Assembly (NCBI GenBank): GCA_964445765.1
Contig: CAYULD010000001.1
Coordinates: 558,001-622,000 of the forward strand
Reading direction: 5' to 3'
Length of the DNA stretch: 64,000 bases
Origin: JANPLD01 sp964445765
GTDB lineage: Bacteria > Pseudomonadota > Alphaproteobacteria > Rickettsiales > UBA8987
This document shows positions 56,745 to 64,000 of this stretch, piece by piece (position 1 is the first letter of the stretch; each line of letters opens with the position of its first letter). The notes beneath the pieces are model-generated. The model worked only from the letters and a program-made list of their open reading frames with translations, had not been told where the DNA came from and ran no database searches. A program made the position numbers and the translations under genes.

Positions 56745-57980
56745 TTAACCGCCTTGCACTGCTTTACCAATTTGGAAGATTGGCATATACATTGCAATGA
56801 TAATAAAACCAACGGTTACGCCCATAAAAACAATCATTATAGGCTCTAAAAGCTCAGTCATCTTATCAACTAGCATATCAAATTCTTCTTCATAATAGTT
56901 AGCAACAGCAGTTAGCATTTCATCTAAACGGCCAGTTTCTTCACCAATAGAAATCATCTGATAAAAAGTTGGTGGAAAAATTTCATAAGAAGAATAAAGC
57001 TGTGATAAACTTTTTCCCTCTGCCACACCTTTTTTAATTCCATCAAATGCTTCTAAAAAAACTATATTTGATATGCTTTTTGATATTATATTAAAAGTCT
57101 CAATAACAGAAACGCCAGCAGCAGAAAGATTAGCAGATATCATCGCAATTTTTGAAAGCGTTGATTTTATTATCACATCACCAATAAGCGGGATTTTCAA
57201 AAAAAGCCTATCGGTTTTCTTTCTAAATGCAAAATTTTTCTTACGAAGATTTTTTAGAACCACCACCACCGCAATAAGCATTAGCAACAAAACACCGCCT
57301 CCGGAAGGGTCTCTAACAAATTCACTAACATTAACTATAAATTGGGTTGGCCCCGGCAATTCATTACCCATTGACTTAAACATTGCCTGAAACACCGGCA
57401 CAACTTTTAACAACATTATAATAATTACAATTATTGCAACGCAAAAAACAATGATTGGATACATCAAAGCACCACGAACTTTTTTACGAATATTTTCAAT
57501 TTTTTCTAGATGTTGCACTAATTTTTCTAAGAACACCGTCAGCTTTCCGCTAGATTCCCCAGCTTTAAGGAGGTTAATATAAACTTGATCAAAAACTTCA
57601 TAATGCTCAGAAAATGCATCTGAGAGGGTTGTTCCAGCTTCAACATCAGTTCTAATTTTATTAGCAACAATTCTTAAATGTTTGTTTTCGGCTTGCTCTT
57701 CAAGCATTTTGAGGGTTTTAAGAATTGGTAAGCCAGATTTTACCATCGTAACTAATTTTTTAGTGAAGATGATTTTATCTTTATTCTTTATTGCTTTGGC
57801 TTTGTATTTTGTAGGTTTTTCTTCGGCCTTCTCTTCACTTTCAGATTCCACTTGAAAGATTTGAGTAACCATTATGCCTTGTTTGGATATCATCTGAATT
57901 GCTTTATCTTGCGATTCAGCTTCAAGCATTCCATTTCTTAGAATATTCCCTTCAAAACCTTCCCAATTAAATATTTTCAT
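56745..57980 (-). CDS. pilC: Type IV pilus inner-membrane platform protein PilC (GspF family)
   Basis: A 411-residue platform protein. Two GspF domains (about 75-200 and 285-400) each hold a FTKKLVTMVKSGLPIL-type start, and three membrane helices (about 175-195, 225-245, 385-405). It couples PilB/PilT ATPase movement to pilin extraction. It lies between pilB and pilA. Ends QIGKAVQGG. Normal length. Confidence 0.94.
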   Translation of the reverse strand: MKIFNWEGFEGNILRNGMLEAESQDKAIQMISKQGIMVTQIFQVESESEEKAEEKPTKYKAKAIKNKDKIIFTKKLVTMVKSGLPILKTLKMLEEQAENKHLRIVANKIRTDVEAGTTLSDAFSEHYEVFDQVYINLLKAGESSGKLTVFLEKLVQHLEKIENIRKKVRGALMYPIIVFCVAIIVIIIMLLKVVPVFQAMFKSMGNELPGPTQFIVNVSEFVRDPSGGGVLLLMLIAVVVVLKNLRKKNFAFRKKTDRLFLKIPLIGDVIIKSTLSKIAMISANLSAAGVSVIETFNIISKSISNIVFLEAFDGIKKGVAEGKSLSQLYSSYEIFPPTFYQMISIGEETGRLDEMLTAVANYYEEEFDMLVDKMTELLEPIMIVFMGVTVGFIIIAMYMPIFQIGKAVQGG

Positions 57981-58054
57981 AGTTAAAACCTATGTTTAGT
58001 AATAACTTTTATCTTACCATTTGCAGTAATAGTAATTTATGTTTTGGTATTATA

Positions 58055-58280
58055 TGTCATCCTGAGCAAAGCGAAGGATCTTTAGATGTTTCGCTACGCT
58101 CAACATGACAGACTTCAAGATAATCTAATGCATCTTGTGTCATTTCGCACTAAGTGAGAAATCTGGTTAGTTTATATTCCTTCTAGATTTCTCGCTTCGC
58201 TCGAAATGACGCTTGTGGGTATGACACTAAGCCCTAACAACTAAACCCTAGCCCCTAAACCCTAGCCCCTAATCCAACAC
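58055..58280. repeat. Repeat cluster between pilB and pilC
   Basis: The 288-bp gap holds a TGTCAT type A palindrome (58055-58110), a type B palindrome (58137-58211) and a CTARNNC array of seven units (58224-58280) with the pilB TAG stop at 58269-58271. No gene. Confidence 0.85.
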
Positions 58281-60059
58281 TAGAACCCTTTTATATTCCT
58301 CAACAGAAATTTTACCTTCTTTGATAAATCTTCGCCCCACTTCTTGCAGAGTTTCAAAACCATCTTTTTTAGCAACTTCTATCATCTGTGCTTCGGTAGA
58401 GTTATTTAATATCGCCTCTTTTAACCTTGCATTAACTGGTAAAATCTCGTGAATACCTACCCTGCCCTTAATTCCAGTATCATTGCATCTATCACAACCC
58501 TTAGATTTTTGCGGTTTGAAATTTTTAACTTCCTCTTCAGTAAAACCAAGCTCTATAAGAGTTGCAGGCTTAATGTTATTATCATCTGCCAAACAATGCG
58601 GGCAGTTTTTACGAGCCAACCTTTGTGCTAAAACTAAATTCAATGCAGAAGTTATAAGATAACTTGGAACGCCCATATTAAGCAATCTTGTTATAGTGCT
58701 AACTGCATCATTTGTGTGCAAGGTGCTCATCACCATATGGCCAGTGAGTGCAGCCTTAATTGCAATATCGCTGGTTTCTTTATCACGAATTTCACCCACC
58801 ATTATCACTTCCGGATCTTGCCTTAAAAATGAACGCAAAGCAGCCGCAAAACTAAGCCCAATATTATCACGCACCTGCACCTGCCCAACGCCTTTGAGAT
58901 CATATTCAACAGGGTCTTCAGCGGTTAAAATATTAACGCCCGGTTTGTTGATTTCTTTAAGAGCTGCATAAAGCGTGGTTGATTTACCAGAGCCAGTAGG
59001 CCCTGTAACTAAGAGCATACCTTGTGGAGAATGAATAGCTTTGCGAAGTTTTTTGAGATTTTCTTCAGGAATACCAAGCTCATTAAGGGTAAAATTTGCA
59101 GCATCGGGATCTAAAATCCTCATCACCACCCTTTCGCCATTAACTGTGGGTAAAATAGAAACACGAACATCAACTGATTTTTCAGCTAATTGAGAGGTAA
59201 TTGCACCATCTTGTGGTAGTCTTCTTTCAGATATATCAAGATTTGCCAGTATTTTTAAGCGAGCAATAACAGCAGAATAATTAAGATTTAGAAAGTCAGA
59301 AAATTCTTCCATCACTTGCAAAACCCCATCTTTTCTATATCGCACTTGAGAGGTTTCTCTAAATTGCTCAATATGAATATCACTTACGCCCATTGCGATA
59401 GCGTTTGAAAGAATGCTTTCAACAAAATCAATAACATCTGTGCCAGCAATTATTCTAGATTTTTTCTCTTTTTTATCTTCATCAACGCCAAGCAAATAAT
59501 CTGGAATTATATTGTTATTATTAGCACCAGCAGAGGTTTGAGTTAGGATATTTGCCTCTTCTTCATCAGTTTGATTTTCAAGAGATTTAAGAAAATCATC
59601 ATCCATTCTACTTTTTAGACCCTCAAGATATTCCTGCATCTCTGAAAGGGTAACAACGCTTGCCTCAACCAAATTTGCATTTGATATAACTTGCATATTA
59701 TTGAATGATTCAAGCGCAGAGGGATCAGCAACTGTAACATAAACTTTATCGCCCACTTTATCCACTGGAACGATACGCTTTTTGATGATGAATTGATCAG
59801 TAATTGTTTCTTGTAAAGGCCTAACTTTAATGTTTGAAAGTTTAACTTTTGAGCGAGTTAAACCATATGAAGAGCAAAAATTATCAGCAATTTCATCTTC
59901 TGTAATTGCAGCTATTTGGATAAGTGCATCAACCACGCCCGAAGAAATTGCTTTAGCAAATGTTTCAGCTTCAGAAATTTGTTCTTCTGTAACTAAATTA
60001 GAATTTTTAAGGAATTCTAGAAGTAGTTTATCTGTATCTTTGGGAAGGTTTAGGCTCAT
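58269..60059 (-). CDS. pilB: Type IV pilus extension ATPase PilB
   Basis: A 596-residue GspE-type ATPase. N-terminal GspII_E domain (residues 20-150), then Walker A GPTGSGKSTTLYAAL near 353, Asp box TAEDPVEYDL, Walker B DPEVIMVGEIRDKETSD near 415, His box TGHMVMSTLHTND, and the zinc tetracysteine CPHC...CDRC near 489-525. Overlaps pilQ by 4 nt. Drives pilus polymerisation. Confidence 0.95.
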   Translation of the reverse strand: MSLNLPKDTDKLLLEFLKNSNLVTEEQISEAETFAKAISSGVVDALIQIAAITEDEIADNFCSSYGLTRSKVKLSNIKVRPLQETITDQFIIKKRIVPVDKVGDKVYVTVADPSALESFNNMQVISNANLVEASVVTLSEMQEYLEGLKSRMDDDFLKSLENQTDEEEANILTQTSAGANNNNIIPDYLLGVDEDKKEKKSRIIAGTDVIDFVESILSNAIAMGVSDIHIEQFRETSQVRYRKDGVLQVMEEFSDFLNLNYSAVIARLKILANLDISERRLPQDGAITSQLAEKSVDVRVSILPTVNGERVVMRILDPDAANFTLNELGIPEENLKKLRKAIHSPQGMLLVTGPTGSGKSTTLYAALKEINKPGVNILTAEDPVEYDLKGVGQVQVRDNIGLSFAAALRSFLRQDPEVIMVGEIRDKETSDIAIKAALTGHMVMSTLHTNDAVSTITRLLNMGVPSYLITSALNLVLAQRLARKNCPHCLADDNNIKPATLIELGFTEEEVKNFKPQKSKGCDRCNDTGIKGRVGIHEILPVNARLKEAILNNSTEAQMIEVAKKDGFETLQEVGRRFIKEGKISVEEYKRVLVLD

Positions 60060-61606
60060 AGAATTTTTGGCGCAATGAATATGATTAATTCTTTTCTGCC
60101 GTCATCTCTTAAATCTCTTCTAAATGCCCTACCGAAAACTGGAACATCACCTAAGCCCGGCACTTTATCACGAGCAGTGATTTTAGATTCCGTATAAATG
60201 CCGCCCATTACAACAATTTCGCCATCTTTAGTAACAAGGTTTGTTCTGATTTCACTTTTAGAAATTGGTGGGTTTTCAAGAGTTAAATCCGCAGAATCTT
60301 TATTAACCGCCAGATTTAACATCAAATTTCCATCACCTACTATAGAAGGGGTAACGGCAAGTTTAAGCCCAGCTTCCTTAAACTGAATTTGCGTTCCATC
60401 TTGTGAAACAGTTTCAAATGGCACTTCATTTCCTTGAAAAATAACTGCTTCTTGATTATCAAGGGTAAAAATTTTAGGATTTGAAACAACTTTAGTTAAG
60501 CCTTGCCTTTCCAAAGCACTAAGCTCAACTTTCAAATCAGCGGAACTTCCTATGCCAGTTAAAACGCCCAAAGCACCAGTTGGTGATGCAACTGGAAGAT
60601 TAGAAACTGAGCCATCAATCGCACCCAATGTTTGAGTTGTTGGTGCAGTTGCACCCGTTACACCGGTTGTTGAAACTTCCTTACCGAATAGATTAGAGCC
60701 TGAAACACCAAAGCGAGAGCCGAAAACTCTATCAAAATCATCACTTATTTCTACAATAAATGCCTCAATATAAACTTGCTGAGTTCTGGTATCTAACTCT
60801 GAAATTAAATCAGAAATAATTTTCATATCTTCCTTACGAGATTTAACAATCAAGAGGTTTTTTCTTTCATCAATGGTAATTTCAGGATCAATATTTCTAA
60901 CGCTATCTAGCTTTAAGCCCTGCGTTTTAAGAACTTGATCAATTGTAGTTTTTACTTGTGCAGGCTTAGTATAAAACAGCTTAAAAATTTCAGTAACTAA
61001 CGGCTGAGAGGCTTTTTTTAGTAGTAATGCACGCTGAACATTCTCCTTTCTTTTTTGATCAAATTCTTCAAGCTGAACAACAGTTGACTGATCGTGAATT
61101 CTTATAATATTTGATTTTGTATCAACATATTTTTCTAGCTTTTTAGTTTTAAGAATTGAATCTAGCATTGATGTCCAAAGAACATCATTTAACTTAGCGT
61201 TTACATTACCTGCAACTTCATCAGAAACTAAAATATTAATCCCAGAAATTTTAGAAACCATTTGTGCAAATGTTCTAATATCTGTGTTTTCAGCATTAAT
61301 TGAAATCTTAAAATTATTTTTTTCAAGCTCTGGAATATCAACATAATCAAAATTTTCCTCTTGATTAATTAGCTTGCGATAATTCTCACGCTTTTCAAGC
61401 CTATAATTATTATCAACTTTTGGCCCTAGATTATAATCTGTAACGGATCTATCTTTGCTTTGCTCAACAAATTTATCCTTGTTAAAAGTTTGCTTTTTTT
61501 CAATAAGCTCATTTTCATTAGGCGATAATTGAGAGCCTTTGTTACAGCTATTCAACGCAATTAATGTAACCGCGAGAATTAAATATTTACTCAGATTTTT
61601 TATCAA
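60056..61606 (-). CDS. pilQ: Type IV pilus secretin PilQ
   Basis: A 516-residue outer-membrane secretin. The N-terminus ends AVTLIALNSC, a lipobox-like site, so it may be a lipoprotein. An STN/N0-like domain (about 98-165, ISINAENTDIRTFAQMVSK) and one N1 domain (about 195-275) lead to the secretin core with VSNPKIFTLDNQEAVIFQG, VPFETV and the final VPGLGDVPVFGRAFR plus KELIIFIAPKIL. No AMIN domains are seen, so it is short for PilQ. It overlaps pilP by 20 nt. Confidence 0.92.
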   Translation of the reverse strand: MIKNLSKYLILAVTLIALNSCNKGSQLSPNENELIEKKQTFNKDKFVEQSKDRSVTDYNLGPKVDNNYRLEKRENYRKLINQEENFDYVDIPELEKNNFKISINAENTDIRTFAQMVSKISGINILVSDEVAGNVNAKLNDVLWTSMLDSILKTKKLEKYVDTKSNIIRIHDQSTVVQLEEFDQKRKENVQRALLLKKASQPLVTEIFKLFYTKPAQVKTTIDQVLKTQGLKLDSVRNIDPEITIDERKNLLIVKSRKEDMKIISDLISELDTRTQQVYIEAFIVEISDDFDRVFGSRFGVSGSNLFGKEVSTTGVTGATAPTTQTLGAIDGSVSNLPVASPTGALGVLTGIGSSADLKVELSALERQGLTKVVSNPKIFTLDNQEAVIFQGNEVPFETVSQDGTQIQFKEAGLKLAVTPSIVGDGNLMLNLAVNKDSADLTLENPPISKSEIRTNLVTKDGEIVVMGGIYTESKITARDKVPGLGDVPVFGRAFRRDLRDDGRKELIIFIAPKIL

Positions 61607-62039
61607 GTTTTACCTCTAATTTGTTACTTACCGGAATAAAAACTTTACCTTCTGAAGAAGTGATTGTAACGCCTTCAACAGTAATATCGCTAACTTTACC
61701 ACCTTCTGAGCCTACATAATCACCGCTGGAAACTAAATAATCCAAGCCATTAACCGCTTTAACACCTGCAACTTTGCCCTTTTCAGAGATGATTACCGCT
61801 ACCACCTTAAAAGTATTTAACTTAGAAGAAGTTAGTGGGTTAGATGATTTTGCGAATGAATCCGCCTCACTTTCATTAGCTGATTTGCTTGTGATGACAT
61901 TGCCAGAGGTTGGCGAAAATGGATCTCTGATGTTATTAATATCTTTGCCATCCGCCAGCTTAAAGCTGTTATTTGCCAACGCAGAAAAGCCATTAAAAAG
62001 AATAATTGCGATGAATAAAATTTTTATAATTAACTTCAT
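61587..62039 (-). CDS. pilP: PilP-like pilot/alignment protein
   Basis: A 150-residue exported protein. Signal peptide 1-22 (IIKILFIAIILFNGFSALA), then IRDPFSPT near 37, a feature of PilP, a flexible segment and a small beta domain (VVAVIISEKGKVAGVKAV, YVGSEGGKVSDITVEGVTI) typical of PilP/GspC HR domains. It lacks a lipobox cysteine. Position between pilO and pilQ supports PilP, which links PilQ to PilNO. Confidence 0.8.
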   Translation of the reverse strand: MKLIIKILFIAIILFNGFSALANNSFKLADGKDINNIRDPFSPTSGNVITSKSANESEADSFAKSSNPLTSSKLNTFKVVAVIISEKGKVAGVKAVNGLDYLVSSGDYVGSEGGKVSDITVEGVTITSSEGKVFIPVSNKLEVKLDKKSE

Positions 62040-62051
62040 AAAAATATTTTT

Positions 62052-62717
62052 TTATAATAAATCTTGGTAAATTTTCTTATCAACTGAATAATCTGTAATT
62101 TCTAACTTAATTGATAATTTTCGCTCCCCATAGCTAGTAGTGATAACTTTTACTTTCTCACTATTGATAGTTAAAATTGGCTTTTGCCTTAAAAGAGCAA
62201 TCTTAAAGGCTATATAGTTTGCATAAATTCCATCAATTTCAAGCAGAACTGAGTTTTTTTGGTAGTTTGCAGGTGAAGTTATATCTTCACTGTTGCCTTT
62301 TGTTATGTTTTTAACCGCTAAATTATTTTCAGCAGCCAGCACACTTAAAATTCTGAAGAGGTTTTTTGAGCCTTCAATATCAGAAAAATAATTTATTAAT
62401 TCTGATACAATTTCCTTATTTTTCTTTAACATTATATTGCCAGAAGCCAAATTATTTTCTAGCATTTCAAGGGCATCATTAATTTGTTCAACTGAGGTAA
62501 ATTCTGAATTATCACGAGCTATAGGGTTGCTAGAAACAATATTAATGCCATATGAAATTGAAATTAAAAAACATAATATTAAAATTGTTTTTAATATCGC
62601 TTGTTTATAATTTTCATTGAGAGTCTTTTTGCCCCTCTGCGAAATGGGATCAGCCTTTTTGCCAGAGAAAAAATCCTTTATAATTTTGCCTACATCTGCG
62701 TTTAAGTCTATTGCCAT
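62052..62717 (-). CDS. pilO: PilO-like protein
   Basis: A 221-residue bitopic membrane protein: cytosolic N-terminus, one span near 40-60 (ILKTILILCFLISISYGINI), coiled coil (about 80-110) and a ferredoxin-like periplasmic domain (LLEIDGIYANYIAFKIALLRQ, KLSIKLEIT). Size, topology and position between pilN and pilP indicate PilO. Sequence similarity is weak, so the call relies on context. Confidence 0.75.
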   Translation of the reverse strand: MAIDLNADVGKIIKDFFSGKKADPISQRGKKTLNENYKQAILKTILILCFLISISYGINIVSSNPIARDNSEFTSVEQINDALEMLENNLASGNIMLKKNKEIVSELINYFSDIEGSKNLFRILSVLAAENNLAVKNITKGNSEDITSPANYQKNSVLLEIDGIYANYIAFKIALLRQKPILTINSEKVKVITTSYGERKLSIKLEITDYSVDKKIYQDLL

Positions 62718-62719
62718 AA

Positions 62720-64000
62720 CTATTTTTTAATTTCACCCTGAATAGAAAATTCTCTAACATAACCACCATTATCAAGGTTAATTAGCTTTATGTTTGAAAT
62801 ATACATACCCATTAAAATTGAACTATTATCCAATATTCTTGAAAAATTTATAACTGGTTGCTCCTCATAACTTTTGCCAAGCACAACTATCTTTCCTGCC
62901 TCAACAAAATCAACCTCTTCAAGCCATACGCCTTCTGGAATATTGGTGCTGATTTCCTGAACTGCCGTTACTAAAACTTCTTGATTTAAGTTTAGGCTAT
63001 CCCTAATTTTTACCAATTTATTAAGCGTGCCACTTTTTTGGCTGATTTCATTGAATTGCTTTTGCTTTTCTTGATACAGCTTATTGAGCTTGTTAAATTC
63101 AGTAATTTCAATTTTAGTAGAATGATAATTTAGGTAAGAAACACCTGAGAAAATTAACAGAAAAGCAAAGCTAAACAGCAAAACAAATGTTACTAAAACT
63201 TTAGAGTAAAACTTCGCCCTAAGATTTTCTATTAAAGAAGTGGAATCTGGCAATAAATTAATCGCCTCTGAAACATTTTGGCTATCTTCACTAACAAAAA
63301 TATCTAACTTTCTGGTTGCTAAACCCGCAGAAATTGCCCAGCCAGATTTATTTGCGAGATTATTATTTGCAAAATTCTTTTCAGGAAATTCTATATTTTC
63401 AAATAAATCGGCAATTTTAAGGCTAAGATTTTCAAATTTAGGTTTTAATAAATCTAAGAAACTTTCAATATTTGCTTCCGCCGAGATAATTTCAAGCTCT
63501 GAAATTTTATTATTTTGCTCTTCGTGTTTAGAAATTATATGTTTAAGCTGAGAAGAAAATTTCTGCACAAAGGCGTTATCTTGCAAAAACTCATTGATGT
63601 AAGTTTTTTCATTTTCTGGCACAAAAATATCGTAAATAATTGGCTTCGCATCTTTTATAACCTGCAAATAATTTTCATCTTTACCAATTTTAAGAAAAGC
63701 CCTTTGCTTATCATCATTATTACTTTTGAGTTTAGAAAGGTTATTGATAGAAAAACAGCCAACATCAACAACTACTAAGTTTAAGTTTGCCTCCTCAATT
63801 ATTGAGCGATAAATTTTAATATCTTCATTTTTACAAGCGACAAAAAGCACTTCCATCTCTTTCTTTTCGCTGATTTCTTTAATGATGCGGTAATAAATTA
63901 AATATTCTGAAATATTTTCAGAAAGCTGAACTAAATTCTGCCAAAAAGAGGGTATCCTTGTTGCTCTATCAAGGTTTTCCCTAGACATCAGCGGGAGGGT
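62720..64000 (-). CDS. PilM-PilN fusion protein, truncated at window edge
   Basis: The open frame continues through the window's end (the first ATG inside is at 63988), so the N-terminus is missing. The first half (MEVLFVACKNEDIKIYRSII, then LNLVVVDVGCFSINN) resembles the latter part of PilM, the actin-like cytosolic protein. After a Gln/Lys-rich linker, a transmembrane segment near 265-285 (VLVTFVLLFSFAFLLIFSGV), a coiled coil (NKLYQEKQKQFNEISQKSG) and a ferredoxin-like domain (NIPEGVWLEEVDFVEAGKIVVLG) match PilN. In most bacteria these are separate proteins. Confidence 0.75.
   Translation of the reverse strand, partial: TLPLMSRENLDRATRIPSFWQNLVQLSENISEYLIYYRIIKEISEKKEMEVLFVACKNEDIKIYRSIIEEANLNLVVVDVGCFSINNLSKLKSNNDDKQRAFLKIGKDENYLQVIKDAKPIIYDIFVPENEKTYINEFLQDNAFVQKFSSQLKHIISKHEEQNNKISELEIISAEANIESFLDLLKPKFENLSLKIADLFENIEFPEKNFANNNLANKSGWAISAGLATRKLDIFVSEDSQNVSEAINLLPDSTSLIENLRAKFYSKVLVTFVLLFSFAFLLIFSGVSYLNYHSTKIEITEFNKLNKLYQEKQKQFNEISQKSGTLNKLVKIRDSLNLNQEVLVTAVQEISTNIPEGVWLEEVDFVEAGKIVVLGKSYEEQPVINFSRILDNSSILMGMYISNIKLINLDNGGYVREFSIQGEIKK

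Overview
The window is a single AT-rich bacterial stretch that looks like a Rickettsiales-type alphaproteobacterium, possibly an extracellular or epibiotic one. The evidence is the gene content: alphaproteobacterial SerC, FixI with a FixH-like partner, PutA, MEP-pathway Dxs, a COQ4-like protein and RNase E with an acidic/Arg insert. Many short palindromic repeats occur, some inside genes, as in Rickettsia. The lineage is inferred from protein style only; there is no rRNA or tRNA in the window. A run of exactly 100 N (29434-29533) shows this is a scaffold, so one gene is incompletely assembled.

Layout. 1-15 kb is housekeeping: DUF58/MoxR, PutA (plus strand), COQ4-like, an ABC ATPase coupled to a BrnA-like antitoxin with a collapsed BrnT toxin, a cell-wall amidase, Dxs, Pgk, DsbB and RNase E. 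15.6-30.5 kb is one giant minus-strand gene for a repetitive, calcium-type, probably type I-secreted adhesin of at least 4,900 residues. 30.8-46 kb is mixed: SerC, a D,D-carboxypeptidase, pirin, CysH/CysD, an unknown peptidoglycan-binding-like protein, AroE, FliQ, MgtE, FixH/FixI and MnmE. 46-64 kb holds FtsQ and Ddl followed by an almost complete type IV pilus locus: pilW, pilV, fimT-like, pilT, pilY1, pilX, pilE-like, pilA, pilC, pilB, pilQ, pilP, pilO and a PilM-PilN fusion cut by the window edge. Adhesin and pili together suggest a surface-attached or host-attached lifestyle.

The most unusual structure is the repeat landscape. (a) Palindromic elements share the termini TGTCAT...ATGACA but have different interiors. 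(b) Degenerate heptanucleotide arrays resemble cyanobacterial STRR repeats. Both occur between genes and also in frame inside dxs, cysH, aroE and cysD. At least seven minus-strand genes (ABC ATPase, cysH, mgtE, ftsQ, fimT-like, pilY1, pilB) end with a TAG stop lying in a heptamer array or in a degenerate heptamer-like tract. The CTARNNC type carries a stop codon on both strands every 7 nt, so three units close all six frames. One intergenic element (49022-49202) has terminal inverted repeats and a flanking direct repeat, like a MITE.

Other notable points are a PilY1 whose von Willebrand A domain appears split by an NHL-type propeller, a 65-bp copy of the 3' end of aroE 4.3 kb from the gene, a 50-residue FixH-like protein, and CysD without CysN.
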